A stretch of 64,000 bases of DNA, from NCBI GenBank assembly GCA_045565285.1, contig JBJLFR010000004.1:41083-105082 (forward strand). Direction: 5' to 3'. This stretch comes from CACIIZ01 sp045565285 (GTDB lineage: Bacteria > Pseudomonadota > Alphaproteobacteria > Rhodobacterales > Rhodobacteraceae). A model generated the notes under the pieces. That model searched no databases. It was not told where the DNA came from and saw only the letters and a list, made by a program, of their open reading frames with translations. Below, piece after piece: positions 55,290 through 62,841 of the stretch (positions within the stretch are counted from its first letter, which is position 1; each line of letters starts with the position of its first letter). A program made the position numbers and the translations under genes.

Positions 55290-55783
55290 ATCCAATTTTC
55301 TACAAAGGTTTCTTGTTCTTCAGTCTCTATAGCTCCAACTACGTTTTCTCTTACCTTTTTTACAGTATCTTTTTCTTTCATGGCTTTTAAAACTAAAGCA
55401 GCAATCATTCCAGATCGTCCTTTTCCACCATTGCAATGTATCAGTACAGGATTTGAAAGTATTAGATTTTTTTTAATAGTTGAAATTAATTCTTTTAATT
55501 CATCAAACTTATTATTTGATGGTATACCAAAATCATCTATAGGAAATTTGATATACTCTATTTCTTCCTTAGACCAAATAAAATCATCAAATCCTAATTT
55601 ATTTAACTCTAAATCAGGTAACAAAGAAACAATAAGTTTAATCTTTTGTTTGCTGATGATTTCAAGATCTTTGGCGAATAAAGTTAAGTCAAAAAAATTG
55701 TTTGAATTTTTACCTGGGAATTGACTTACTCCTAGTAAGTTTTTTTTTTCTATTGGTATCCAAGATATTGAGAGCATAATCAA
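55286..55783 (-). CDS. Dual-specificity (CDKN3-like) protein phosphatase
   Basis: This 165-residue protein has the Cys-x5-Arg active-site loop VLIHCNGGKGRSGMIAALVLKAM near residue 117. A plausible general-acid Asp lies upstream in FPIDDFGIPS. The N-terminal region SISWIPIEKKNLLGVSQFPGKN resembles the CDKN3/DSP group found in bacteria ('lp..'). Bacterial members probably dephosphorylate proteins or small molecules; the target here is unknown. It is convergent with chrA. Confidence 0.8.
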   Translation of the reverse strand: MIMLSISWIPIEKKNLLGVSQFPGKNSNNFFDLTLFAKDLEIISKQKIKLIVSLLPDLELNKLGFDDFIWSKEEIEYIKFPIDDFGIPSNNKFDELKELISTIKKNLILSNPVLIHCNGGKGRSGMIAALVLKAMKEKDTVKKVRENVVGAIETEEQETFVENWI

Positions 55784-56147
55784 AAAGTATAATTAGATGT
55801 AATATTTTGACTAGGTTATTTTAAAAAAAATTGTGATGAAAATAAGGATTTATTTTGTGATAGAAAAAAATATTAATGGCAAGACTTTCCTAAAGCTTTA
55901 AGTCTCCAATAATTATAAGGAAGTGGAGTGATAAATCCAGCTAGAAGCATTAGAGGAACAACCCTCAGAGTAACTAAGCTTCTAATTCAAGTCGTGTCAA
56001 TGCTAATGTCAACTTTCGAAATGGAAAAAAGTTGGGAAGTGGAAAGTTTTGTGAAATCCTTTTTTTTGATAGTCGCATTTTTGTAATATTTTAATGATAC
56101 GTAAATAAACATTAGCAGAAATGAATTATATAAATGAGGCAGTTTTA
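55784..56147. other. Gene-poor interval between the phosphatase and a small hypothetical gene
   Basis: This interval of about 360 bp contains the decayed frame at 55873-55986 on the minus strand. Otherwise I see no convincing coding sequence, hairpin or RNA gene. An 8-nt T-run at about 56063 and a TAATATT-like stretch near 56086 might belong to the promoter of the small gene at 56148. Confidence 0.5.
55873..55986 (-). pseudogene. Remnant of a membrane-protein C terminus (DUF4396-like tail)
   Basis: After an in-frame TGA (55989-55987) the minus strand encodes about 37 residues ending in MLLAGFITPLPYNYWRLKALG and KSCH, then TAA. The hydrophobic 'GF(I)T.(L)P.N.W' end resembles the last helix and tail of DUF4396-type membrane proteins, as I recall them. 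No upstream domain of such a protein is readable, so this looks like the surviving end of a deleted gene. The family link is tentative. Confidence 0.3.
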
Positions 56148-56372
56148 ATGAAAAAAAACTATTCTTTGTTAAGGGTTGTAAATAACGAGCAGTTAAATGA
56201 AGACATAGAGTATTGTACTTCAGCGGAATACTTTCAATATTTATGCGATTGTTACTCGAAATTTCAAAACGAAAGTCCAGATGTATATGGGTTTCTTTAT
56301 GGTGATAGATTTCCAGAAGAATTGGCCTACTTTGAACTCGATAAAGGGGAGCAAAATGATATTCTCCATTAA
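56148..56372 (+). CDS. Small hypothetical protein
   Basis: I prefer ATG 56148 (74 residues), because GAGGCAG lies 8 nt upstream; an in-frame ATG at 56121 would add nine residues. The protein is acidic and soluble, with three aromatic-rich patches (SAEYFQYLCDCYSKF, DVYGFLYGDRFPEELAYFEL). It has a CDC pair near residue 35, but no recognised domain. The frame is clean in an otherwise gene-poor stretch. It is not clearly linked to the phn operon 480 bp downstream. Confidence 0.45.
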   Translation: MKKNYSLLRVVNNEQLNEDIEYCTSAEYFQYLCDCYSKFQNESPDVYGFLYGDRFPEELAYFELDKGEQNDILH

Positions 56373-56850
56373 TTTTATTCCAAGAACTAAAGGAGCTCTA
56401 TCAAAATATTATGTGTAAGGTTTTCAATAAATCATTTTAAAAAAAACTAATCCCAAGCAGAAGTAGGTCTCAAAATAAAAGCAAAAATATTAAACATTGA
56501 CCAATGATTTGAACCAGACAATTTTATTAATAAAGATTGGCAAAAATTTTATATAATATTCAGTTTTTAGCGTTCCACAAATTATTTCTACACATCTATA
56601 ATATTTAAGAGCATCGTATTTGAATTTTGCGAAAAAACGTGTTTATAGGCCAATTTCAAAGTTGCCTTTTGTTAACATTCCAAACACCCTATATGAGTTT
56701 CTATAAAAGACTATATTTTCCTGTCTGCGGATGCCTTGTATTCAAGTGAAAAATGAACAAAAAAACGTCGTCAAGATGTCATGCAATTTTTACAAAATTT
56801 TCATAAAAACACAACATCGTTGAGCTATCCCTATAAAAAAAGAGGGTATA
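56373..56850. other. 478 bp non-coding region upstream of phnC
   Basis: No credible frame is seen. Its base composition is like the host backbone and unlike the phn genes that follow. The 3' 90 bp carries a tandem array of 11-bp Pho-box-like units (56766-56809), and CCCTATAAAAAAAGAGGG-like purines lie just before the ATG. The upstream 380 bp shows no strong repeats or hairpins. Confidence 0.6.
56766..56809 (+). promoter_or_regulatory. Candidate tandem Pho boxes upstream of phnC
   Basis: Four consecutive 11-bp units begin CGTCGT (56766), TGTCAT (56777), TTTTAC (56788) and TTTCAT (56799). All sit in exact 11-bp register, the spacing of PhoB half-sites. The region ends 41 bp before the phnC ATG. 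This is the longest such array in the window. Confidence 0.6.
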
Positions 56851-57630
56851 ATGCTCAAAATAAATAACCTGACAAAAAAATTTGGTTCTAATATTGCTGT
56901 CAATTCTGTCTCAATAGAGGTGGAGAAGCCAATAATGCTAGGCATAATTGGTGCTTCGGGAGCAGGAAAATCTACTCTTTTACGAATGATAAACCGATTG
57001 GAGACAGAAACATCCGGGAATATTTCCTTCGAAGGTTTATCAATATCCGATTTAAAAGGTGCAGCAATATCAAGATGGCAATCAAATTGTGCAATGATCT
57101 TTCAACAATTCAATTTAGTTCCCCGAATGGATGTCGTAAGCAATGTGCTTCATGGAACATTGAATAAAAGATCTACTTTCACCACATTTTTCAATTTATA
57201 TCCGAAATCTGATATAAATACCGCCATTGAAATTTTGGGTCGTCTTGGAGTTGCAGACCACGCCGCCAAAAGAGCCGAAGCTCTTTCTGGTGGGCAGCAA
57301 CAAAGAGTTGCGATAGCAAGAGCGCTGATGCAAGACCCAAAAATAATCTTAGCTGATGAACCAATTGCCTCTCTAGATCCAATGAATGCACAAATCGTTA
57401 TGGAAACTCTTCGCCACATACATGACGAAGATAGACGAACTGTGATTGCGAACCTTCACACCTTAGATACTGCGAGAAAATACTGTGATCGTGTGATTGG
57501 CATGCGAAATGGCCATGTAGTTTTTGACGGGACACCTTCTGAACTAACAACAGAAGTAGCCCGCAAAGTGTATGGTGCTGGCTCTGATTTTTCCGAGGCA
57601 GCAACATCAACTGAAATAAGAGTAGCTTAA
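56851..57630 (+). CDS. phnC: Phosphonate ABC transporter ATP-binding protein PhnC
   Basis: This 259-residue ATPase has Walker A IGASGAGKSTLLRMINRLE, CAMIFQQFNLVPRMDVVSNVLHGTL (the PhnC-specific 'FNLVpR..VL.NVL.G'), the signature LSGGQQQRVAIARALMQ, Walker B ILADEPIASLDP and the H-loop ANLHTLDTARKY. Arginine codons CGA/CGT/CGC are common here, while most neighbouring genes use AGA. This suggests acquisition from a more G+C-rich source. The substrates may be phosphonates or phosphite; no C-P lyase genes lie nearby. Confidence 0.94.
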   Translation: MLKINNLTKKFGSNIAVNSVSIEVEKPIMLGIIGASGAGKSTLLRMINRLETETSGNISFEGLSISDLKGAAISRWQSNCAMIFQQFNLVPRMDVVSNVLHGTLNKRSTFTTFFNLYPKSDINTAIEILGRLGVADHAAKRAEALSGGQQQRVAIARALMQDPKIILADEPIASLDPMNAQIVMETLRHIHDEDRRTVIANLHTLDTARKYCDRVIGMRNGHVVFDGTPSELTTEVARKVYGAGSDFSEAATSTEIRVA

Positions 57631-57694
57631 TCTTGTTTCAGTTTAATTTCAATCAGCCCATGAAAAATACAGAGGGCAATATAGGAGATATACT

Positions 57695-58603
57695 ATGAAA
57701 AAATTACTATCAGCAATTATTGCTTCTACAGTGTTATCAACCGCTGCATTTTCAGGCGGTCATTCAATATCTGAGTTTCGTATTGGGATCCTTGGAGGTG
57801 AAAACGCACAAGACCGTATGACAAATAATGAATGTTTTCGTCAAAAAACTGAAGATTTGCTGGGCGTCCCTACAAAAATATTTGCACCAGCTGATTACGA
57901 TGGGGTGATTCAAGGTCTTTTAGGAGGTACTATTGATATGGCTTGGCTGGGTGCATCAGGCTATGCTAAAACCTATATTTCAGATCCAGAAGCAGTAGAA
58001 CCAATCGTAGTTGCAGTCAATATGGACGGTGGCTACGGTTATTATTCAGTTGGTTTTGCCAGAAAGGATAGCGGTATAACATCCCTTGATGACATGAAGG
58101 GAAAAGTTTTTGGTTTTGGTGATCCAAATTCTACATCGGGATACTTAATACCATCTATTGAAATACCACAAGCTACTGGAGCCACTATGGACTCTGGTGA
58201 CTATTTTGGTGAAGTTAAGTTCACCGGTGGTCATGAGCAGACAATTGTTGCAGTAAATAATGGCGATGTAGACGGAGGTGTTACTTGGGCCGATGGGCTT
58301 GGTGATTGGGAAGATGGGTTCAATGCTGGTGCGTTAAGGAAAGCAGTGGACGCTGGGCTTGTAGATATGAATGACATGGTACAGATTTGGCAGTCAAAGC
58401 CAATTCCAGAGGGTCCAGTTGTTATAAGAAAAGATCTTCCAGCGGACGTTAAGGTTAAGATTACAGCTCTAACAGCGAGTTTACATTCAATGGATCCTGA
58501 ATGCGCTTACGGGGTTTTTGCCGGTGAACGATTGGGAGTTATGCCGATAGGTCATGAGGCATACGAAATCATCGTGGAAGCACGTAAGTTAAAATCTAAG
58601 TAA
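57695..58603 (+). CDS. phnD: Phosphonate ABC transporter substrate-binding protein PhnD
   Basis: This 302-residue periplasmic protein has a signal peptide (cleavage near AAFSGGHS). The mature part shows RIGILGGENAQDRMTNNECF, DYDGVIQGLLGGTIDMAWLGASGYAKTY (the PhnD ligand loop), FGDPNSTSGYLIPS (phosphonate-binding Ser/Thr loop) and GGHEQTIVAVNNGDVDGGVTWADGL (quoted in parts). It resembles 2-aminoethylphosphonate/PhnD-type receptors. Its precise ligand is not known. It is followed by a 9-bp-stem hairpin before phnE1. Confidence 0.93.
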   Translation: MKKLLSAIIASTVLSTAAFSGGHSISEFRIGILGGENAQDRMTNNECFRQKTEDLLGVPTKIFAPADYDGVIQGLLGGTIDMAWLGASGYAKTYISDPEAVEPIVVAVNMDGGYGYYSVGFARKDSGITSLDDMKGKVFGFGDPNSTSGYLIPSIEIPQATGATMDSGDYFGEVKFTGGHEQTIVAVNNGDVDGGVTWADGLGDWEDGFNAGALRKAVDAGLVDMNDMVQIWQSKPIPEGPVVIRKDLPADVKVKITALTASLHSMDPECAYGVFAGERLGVMPIGHEAYEIIVEARKLKSK

Positions 58604-58619
58604 AAAGTAAAATTTTATC

Positions 58620-58646
58620 GGTAGGCCTCATTAAAGTAGGCCTACC
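58620..58646 (+). promoter_or_regulatory. Hairpin after phnD
   Basis: GGTAGGCCT (58620-58628) and AGGCCTACC (58638-58646) form a perfect 9-bp stem with a 9-nt loop. TATTCTTT follows, so termination would be weak. The likely effect is stabilisation of the phnCD message and a reduced level of permease translation, as in other binding-protein operons. Confidence 0.7.
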
Positions 58647-58663
58647 TATTCTTTAGGAATGTA

Positions 58664-59533
58664 ATGTCTGAAATAACCTCAACTCAAAAATACGCAGCAG
58701 ACTATTTCGAGCTTATAAAAAAACGCCGCACATATAGTGCTATTCTACTTGGCGTTTTTATCGTTCTTATGATATCCGGCTTTAATGTTGTAGACGATAG
58801 AAATGCAGGCGGCTTTTGGGCGGGCATTACAAGTATCTTCGACTTTCCCAGAGAAGTGATTTTAGAGGCTAGTGAAAAAGTGGAAAAAATTCCTGGCCTT
58901 TTTGTAAAGTTCTTTCCATCCCTAATAGAGACGATTAACATCGCCGCTGCGGCAACTTTGGCAGCATCAATATTCGCTATATTTTTGTCAATGCTCGCCA
59001 CACAGGGCATGGCTAAGTGGCCTCGGCTCATTCCTGTTTTTAGACGTATCTTAGATATAATGAGAGCCATTCCTGATTTTGTGATAGCACTTATATTAAT
59101 TTTTATACTTGGTGGTGGCCCGGTCCCCGCCATGATTGCCATTACCTTTCATACGACAGGAGCGCTTGGAAAATTATTTTCAGAAGTCAACGAAAATGCA
59201 TCACTTCAACCCCTTGATGGATTATCCTCAGTGGGTGCTAGTTGGATGCAAAAAATGCTACTTGGCATCCTCCCTCAAGTATCTCCCAACTATTTTAGTT
59301 ATGCCCTATTACGGTTTGAAATCAACATTCGTATTTCTGCTATTCTAGGTTTTGTTGGTGCCGGTGGAATTGGGTATGATTTAAAAAATGCTATCTCGTG
59401 GGGTAAAGGTCGATACGACGAAGCTGGAGCTATTTTTATACTTCTGTTTTTAACCATTGTTATTGTTGATCAGCTGTCTGGAATATTTCGGGATCGTTTA
59501 ACACACGGCAGAAAGTCTGAGGGGTTACTATGA
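58664..59533 (+). CDS. phnE: Phosphonate ABC transporter permease PhnE (first copy)
   Basis: This 289-residue permease has about six membrane segments. The MetI-like core includes FPSLIETINIAAAATLAASIFAIFLSML, the PhnE-type AIPDFVIALILIFILGGGPVPAMIAITFHTTGALGKLFSEVNE and the helix-loop GFVGAGGIGYDLKNAI (quoted in parts). Its end overlaps the start of the second permease gene by 4 bp (59530-59533). It shares the G+C-rich codon use of phnC and phnD. Confidence 0.92.
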   Translation: MSEITSTQKYAADYFELIKKRRTYSAILLGVFIVLMISGFNVVDDRNAGGFWAGITSIFDFPREVILEASEKVEKIPGLFVKFFPSLIETINIAAAATLAASIFAIFLSMLATQGMAKWPRLIPVFRRILDIMRAIPDFVIALILIFILGGGPVPAMIAITFHTTGALGKLFSEVNENASLQPLDGLSSVGASWMQKMLLGILPQVSPNYFSYALLRFEINIRISAILGFVGAGGIGYDLKNAISWGKGRYDEAGAIFILLFLTIVIVDQLSGIFRDRLTHGRKSEGLL

Positions 59534-60837
59534 ATGTAAATAATACAGAAACCCTCAAATCAAATGTATACGAGCTTTTTTATTTTAAACGTGCTTGGGC
59601 ATTTGGTATTCCAATAGCTATTTTAGCATACCTCACGTATGTTTTTATTTCCTTCGATATCTTAGGCCTGAGTGAGCGAGGGTCCCTAAAAAACGCAAAA
59701 AGCTTAGTTGGGGACATGTATAGCCATAAAGTGCATGTCACTCGTGATAACCGAAAAGGCGATATTTCTATCTCAATTGAAGGTGAAAAGAAAGGTAGAT
59801 ATCCATCGGGAGAAGCACCGGAATGGATAGAATTAGGTAGCACAAGCAAAATAAATCTCGGCAACGGGCATTTGATCTATTTTGGTGAAAAAGATGTTGT
59901 ATATGAGGTACCTAATTACGGTAGAATTTGGGCTGAACCCGGTTTAGGTGGTGTAGAGGCGGAATACCCCAATGGGCCGTTGCCAGAATGGATAAATCAG
60001 TCAAAAAACCGAGTTACTATTACAACAGAAGCAGGTCGCCTCACAATTACCCGAAATCGTACAGAAGTATTCAGATATTTTTATGGCTGGGAATTATTCT
60101 TCTTTACACTGGACAGCCAATATCATGGGAAAAGTATATCTGAATTAACCTCACTAGCATTTAATGGCGAGCTACCAAAGATAATGAGAGACTTTTGGTA
60201 TAATAAGATGTGGAGACACAGCGATGTTGCTTGGGCGATAGGTGAAACTATCCTAATGGCTTTTTTGGGAACATTTGGAGCTGCCTTGGTAGCATTCCCT
60301 CTTGCGTTCTTGGCAGCAAAAAACATTACGCCCTTAGCACCCGTCAGGTTTTTCTTCCGTCGTATTTTTGATTTTACCAGAGGCTTAGATCATTTGCTAT
60401 GGACGATAATCTTAGCACGAGCTTTCGGACCGGGACCACTAACAGGAGCCTTAGCTATGGTAGTTACTGACACAGGAACATTTGGAAAGCTATTTTCAGA
60501 GGCAATAGAAAATGTAGATAAAAAACAGATAGACGGAGTACAATCAACTGGAGCACGAAATATTCAACGCTATCGTTTCGGAGTTATTCCCCAAATTACC
60601 CCAGTTTTGCTAAGTCAAATTTTATATTACTTTGAATCAAATATTCGTGGTGCAACTGTCATCGGTGCGATGGTAGGCGGGGGTATAGGCTTGATGCTTA
60701 CTCAGGCAATTATTACTCAAAGTAACTGGGAAGAAGTTACTTATTACATTATATTGATAATATTACTCGTCACAGCTACTGATTGGCTATCAGGGAAATT
60801 GCGTCAGCGATTAATCAAAGGTTCACTTAACAATTGA
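59530..60837 (+). CDS. phnE: Phosphonate ABC transporter permease PhnE (second copy) with duplicated periplasmic insert
   Basis: This 435-residue permease is unusually long. After the first membrane helix (about residues 22-45) comes an insert of about 150 residues. The insert contains a near repeat: YPSGEAPEWI (91-100) and YPNGPLPEWI (146-155), each followed by a similar beta-rich stretch ending in Tyr-Gly. The permease core then resumes with WAIGETILMAFLGTFGAALVAFPLAFLAAKN, the PhnE signature AMVVTDTGTFGKLFSEAIENVDKKQIDGVQSTGA and GAMVGGGIGLMLTQA (quoted in parts). It forms the probable heterodimer with the first PhnE. Confidence 0.9.
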   Translation: MNVNNTETLKSNVYELFYFKRAWAFGIPIAILAYLTYVFISFDILGLSERGSLKNAKSLVGDMYSHKVHVTRDNRKGDISISIEGEKKGRYPSGEAPEWIELGSTSKINLGNGHLIYFGEKDVVYEVPNYGRIWAEPGLGGVEAEYPNGPLPEWINQSKNRVTITTEAGRLTITRNRTEVFRYFYGWELFFFTLDSQYHGKSISELTSLAFNGELPKIMRDFWYNKMWRHSDVAWAIGETILMAFLGTFGAALVAFPLAFLAAKNITPLAPVRFFFRRIFDFTRGLDHLLWTIILARAFGPGPLTGALAMVVTDTGTFGKLFSEAIENVDKKQIDGVQSTGARNIQRYRFGVIPQITPVLLSQILYYFESNIRGATVIGAMVGGGIGLMLTQAIITQSNWEEVTYYIILIILLVTATDWLSGKLRQRLIKGSLNN

Positions 60838-60859
60838 ATATTGAATAATAATAGGCTTT

Positions 60860-60916
60860 GGTTTTGGGGTGCCATCAATGATATGTCTTAGGTGTGGGTG
60901 TCATGATTCTTATATT
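60860..60916. repeat. Diverged direct repeat, left copy
   Basis: This stretch matches 62036-62092 in the same orientation at 42 of 57 positions without gaps (about 74%). Both contain the core TGTCT.AGG.GTGG.TGT.ATGATT. It lies between phnE and the aquaporin gene; the second copy lies downstream of the aquaporin gene. Confidence 0.5.
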
Positions 60917-60984
60917 CAACACTCTTAAAGGTTGCTATTTAAAAAAAACTTTCTTTTTTTTATGTTTTTTTACAGTATCTGAAT

Positions 60985-61635
60985 ATGAAAAAATATTTTG
61001 CTGAATTTATAGGTACCTATTTTCTTTTATCCACAGTGGTTGGATCAGGAATAATGGCAGAAAGGTTATCTATGGGAAATGATGCAATTGCCCTTTTAGC
61101 AAATGCAATTGCTACAGGTGCTACTTTGATAGTTTTTATAAGCATTTTTATAAATATCTCAGGAGCTCATTTTAATCCTGTAGTTTCAATAATTATGTAT
61201 TTAAGGAACAAAATTAAATTTAATCAAACAATCTTTTTCATTATTGTTCAAATTTTGGGAGGCATTTTAGGAGTTTGGACGATACATTATATATTTGAAC
61301 TAGAGATACTGCAGCTATCATCTAATATCAGGACTGGCATTCCACAGTATTCTTCAGAAATTTTAGCAACTTTTGGCCTTATTTTTGTTATTTTAATGAG
61401 TGAAAAATATAATCCAGACAAAATTCCAATTTTAGTAGGCTTATATATAACCTCAGCATATTGGTTTACCTCATCAACTAGTTTTGCTAATCCAGCAGTT
61501 ACAATCGCTAGAACTTTAAGTGATACATTTTCAGGTATTAACTATGGGGATACTTTCCCTTTTATTTTTTGTCAGTTTGTAGGCGGATTATTAGCTTTAT
61601 TCCTTTTTAAAATAATTAGCTCAAATAAGATTTAA
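60985..61635 (+). CDS. MIP/aquaporin family channel, ars-operon (AqpS) type
   Basis: This 216-residue channel has six membrane segments and the two half-helix motifs: ISGAHFNPVVSI (NPV instead of NPA) and SFANPAVTIARTLSDTFSGI. The opening FLLSTVVGSGIMAERLSMGN is characteristic of the aquaporins encoded in arsenic operons of alphaproteobacteria rather than of GlpF. Such channels pass arsenite or methylarsenite. The gene is alone here, 15 kb from gap-arsJ. Its composition is AT-rich, unlike the neighbouring phn genes, and it is flanked by diverged direct repeats. Confidence 0.8.
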   Translation: MKKYFAEFIGTYFLLSTVVGSGIMAERLSMGNDAIALLANAIATGATLIVFISIFINISGAHFNPVVSIIMYLRNKIKFNQTIFFIIVQILGGILGVWTIHYIFELEILQLSSNIRTGIPQYSSEILATFGLIFVILMSEKYNPDKIPILVGLYITSAYWFTSSTSFANPAVTIARTLSDTFSGINYGDTFPFIFCQFVGGLLALFLFKIISSNKI

Positions 61636-62035
61636 TTATAAAAATTTTTTGAAAAACCTATCAAACAAACTGTATTCGCACTATTGTTTTTTGACAATGA
61701 AATATGTTTTATATTTACATTAATCTTTTTAAATAAAGATTTAACAACGCTGGAATATATCTCAAGCAATATTATTTTCGAGGCTAGCCTTTGGTAACAG
61801 AGTTAAAAGTTTGAAGAACCCAAAGACTAACCCCAGAAATAGAAAATTATTTATTATTCAAAAATTTATTAAAATATTATGACAATTTTATGAATCTTTT
61901 TTAAGTTAATTGAATCAAGAAAAGATAGCCATTTGGTAATCTAAAAGAATGAATTTGGTGCAATGGCTTTTATTGAAAGGTGCTCTGGTTTTGCTTCTGG
62001 TATAGATTCTTACTAATTACCAATATATAGAATGT

Positions 62036-62092
62036 TTTTTTTTGGTACCCTCAAGTATTTGTCTGAGGGGTGGATGTTATGATTATCATATT
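62036..62092. repeat. Diverged direct repeat, right copy
   Basis: This is the partner of the copy at 60860-60916, same orientation, about 74% identical over 57 bp. Together they bracket a 1.2 kb segment with the aquaporin gene. Confidence 0.5.
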
Positions 62093-62219
62093 TTTGTAGC
62101 AACATATACCTTACTAATCTATCATAAGTCAGCAGTATTTATTTTATCTACATGGGTACATATCCTTAGAGCCTACTCCAGCTATGATCTAGTCAGTAAA
62201 AACAAAACTTCAAAAGTCT

Positions 62220-62260
62220 TGTGTGAGATTAGAGGAGGGAGAATTTCCTAATCTCACACA
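62220..62260. ncRNA. Strong hairpin with GGAGGG/CUCCCUCC loop, possible second sRNA element
   Basis: TGTGTGAGATTAG (62220-62232) and CTAATCTCACACA (62248-62260) form a perfect 13-bp stem with a 15-nt loop, AGGAGGGAGAATTTC. Read on the minus strand, the loop carries CUCCCUCCU, complementary to a Shine-Dalgarno sequence. A T-rich tract (TTTTGTTTTT at about 62207-62198 on the minus strand) lies 12 nt further on. The structure parallels the two hairpins at 62850-62923. Strand and expression are unproven. Confidence 0.4.
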
Positions 62261-62275
62261 TAGACCAGAGAGGAA

Positions 62276-62311
62276 ATATGAAACTAATTTCATATAAATA
62301 ATCATTTATAT
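62276..62311. repeat. Two overlapping, mutually exclusive palindromes
   Basis: ATATGAAA/TTTCATAT (62276-62283, 62288-62295) and ATATAAAT/ATTTATAT (62292-62299, 62304-62311) are each perfect 8-bp stems with 4-nt loops. They share 62292-62295, so only one can form fully at a time. They lie 16 bp from the hairpin at 62220-62260. Function is unknown. Confidence 0.6.
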
Positions 62312-62394
62312 TTAAGTATTATCAAAATTATGACAAAATATTTAAAAAAATAAAACATGAAGAAATTATAATGATTTTTTTCAATTATTATCAT

Positions 62395-62592
62395 TTATCG
62401 TAGAAAATTTATGATAAGTGACAAAATTATGCTTATGACAATACAAGTAATAATTGGAAAATAAAAAGAAGAATTTTCTCCTTTCAAAATTATATCCCCT
62501 GGTAATTTTCCTAGTCCAAGTTTTTTCAAATGAGGATAAAATAATCCTATAATTAAAATAACTATACCAATAATGATTAATATTTTTTGCAT
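62395..62592 (-). CDS. DUF2905-family small membrane protein
   Basis: This 65-residue protein has two hydrophobic helices (about residues 3-20 and 45-63) joined by the conserved LKKLGLGKLPGDIILKGENSSFYFPI segment. The pattern 'G.LPGDI...g....fpi' is the DUF2905 signature. The role of the family is unknown. The gene stands alone between non-coding regions. The start ATG has no obvious Shine-Dalgarno sequence on the minus strand. Confidence 0.8.
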   Translation of the reverse strand: MQKILIIIGIVILIIGLFYPHLKKLGLGKLPGDIILKGENSSFYFPIITCIVISIILSLIINFLR

Positions 62593-62841
62593 TTTTATTC
62601 TTTAACTTTTTTTAATAATCCTATGTCTACCCGACAACTCACATTTAATAGAAACAAAATATGAATCACATAGGACATATTTGTAATAATGCCCCTACAC
62701 TAAAACTAACAAAGGTTTTCTAATCTATAAATGCAATCAAGGTAGAGAAATGTTTATCGGTAAGATGAAAAAAATAATACTTGTTGGTTGAATATAAATT
62801 TTGATTATATGATTTTATCTCAAATATCTTTGTTTTAAGAC

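Larger units (their letters stand above)
61636..62394. other. 759 bp non-coding region after the aquaporin gene
   Basis: No real gene is evident. The 69-codon frame at 62042-62251 begins with TTG inside a repeat and is probably chance. The region contains the second direct-repeat copy (62036-62092), a strong hairpin with a purine-rich loop (62220-62260) and two overlapping palindromes (62276-62311). A 7-bp stem AATCTTT/AAAGATT lies near 61728-61743. Confidence 0.6.

Noticed and set aside
58702..59142. A 146-codon minus-strand frame
   Set aside because: It lies wholly antisense to phnE, whose permease motifs are unambiguous. It is a by-product of the higher G+C codon use there.
61027..61035. 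Perfect DnaA-box sequence TTATCCACA
   Set aside because: It lies inside the aquaporin coding sequence, where it encodes conserved residues, and no other boxes cluster around it.
62041..62070. CCCTCA/TGAGGG hairpin beside a T9 run as a terminator
   Set aside because: The T-run precedes the hairpin on the + strand and becomes an A-run after it on the minus strand, so neither orientation gives a terminator.
62042..62251. A 69-codon + strand frame starting at TTG
   Set aside because: It begins inside the diverged direct repeat and has no ribosome site. It contains no recognisable domain and runs through the base of the 62220 hairpin.
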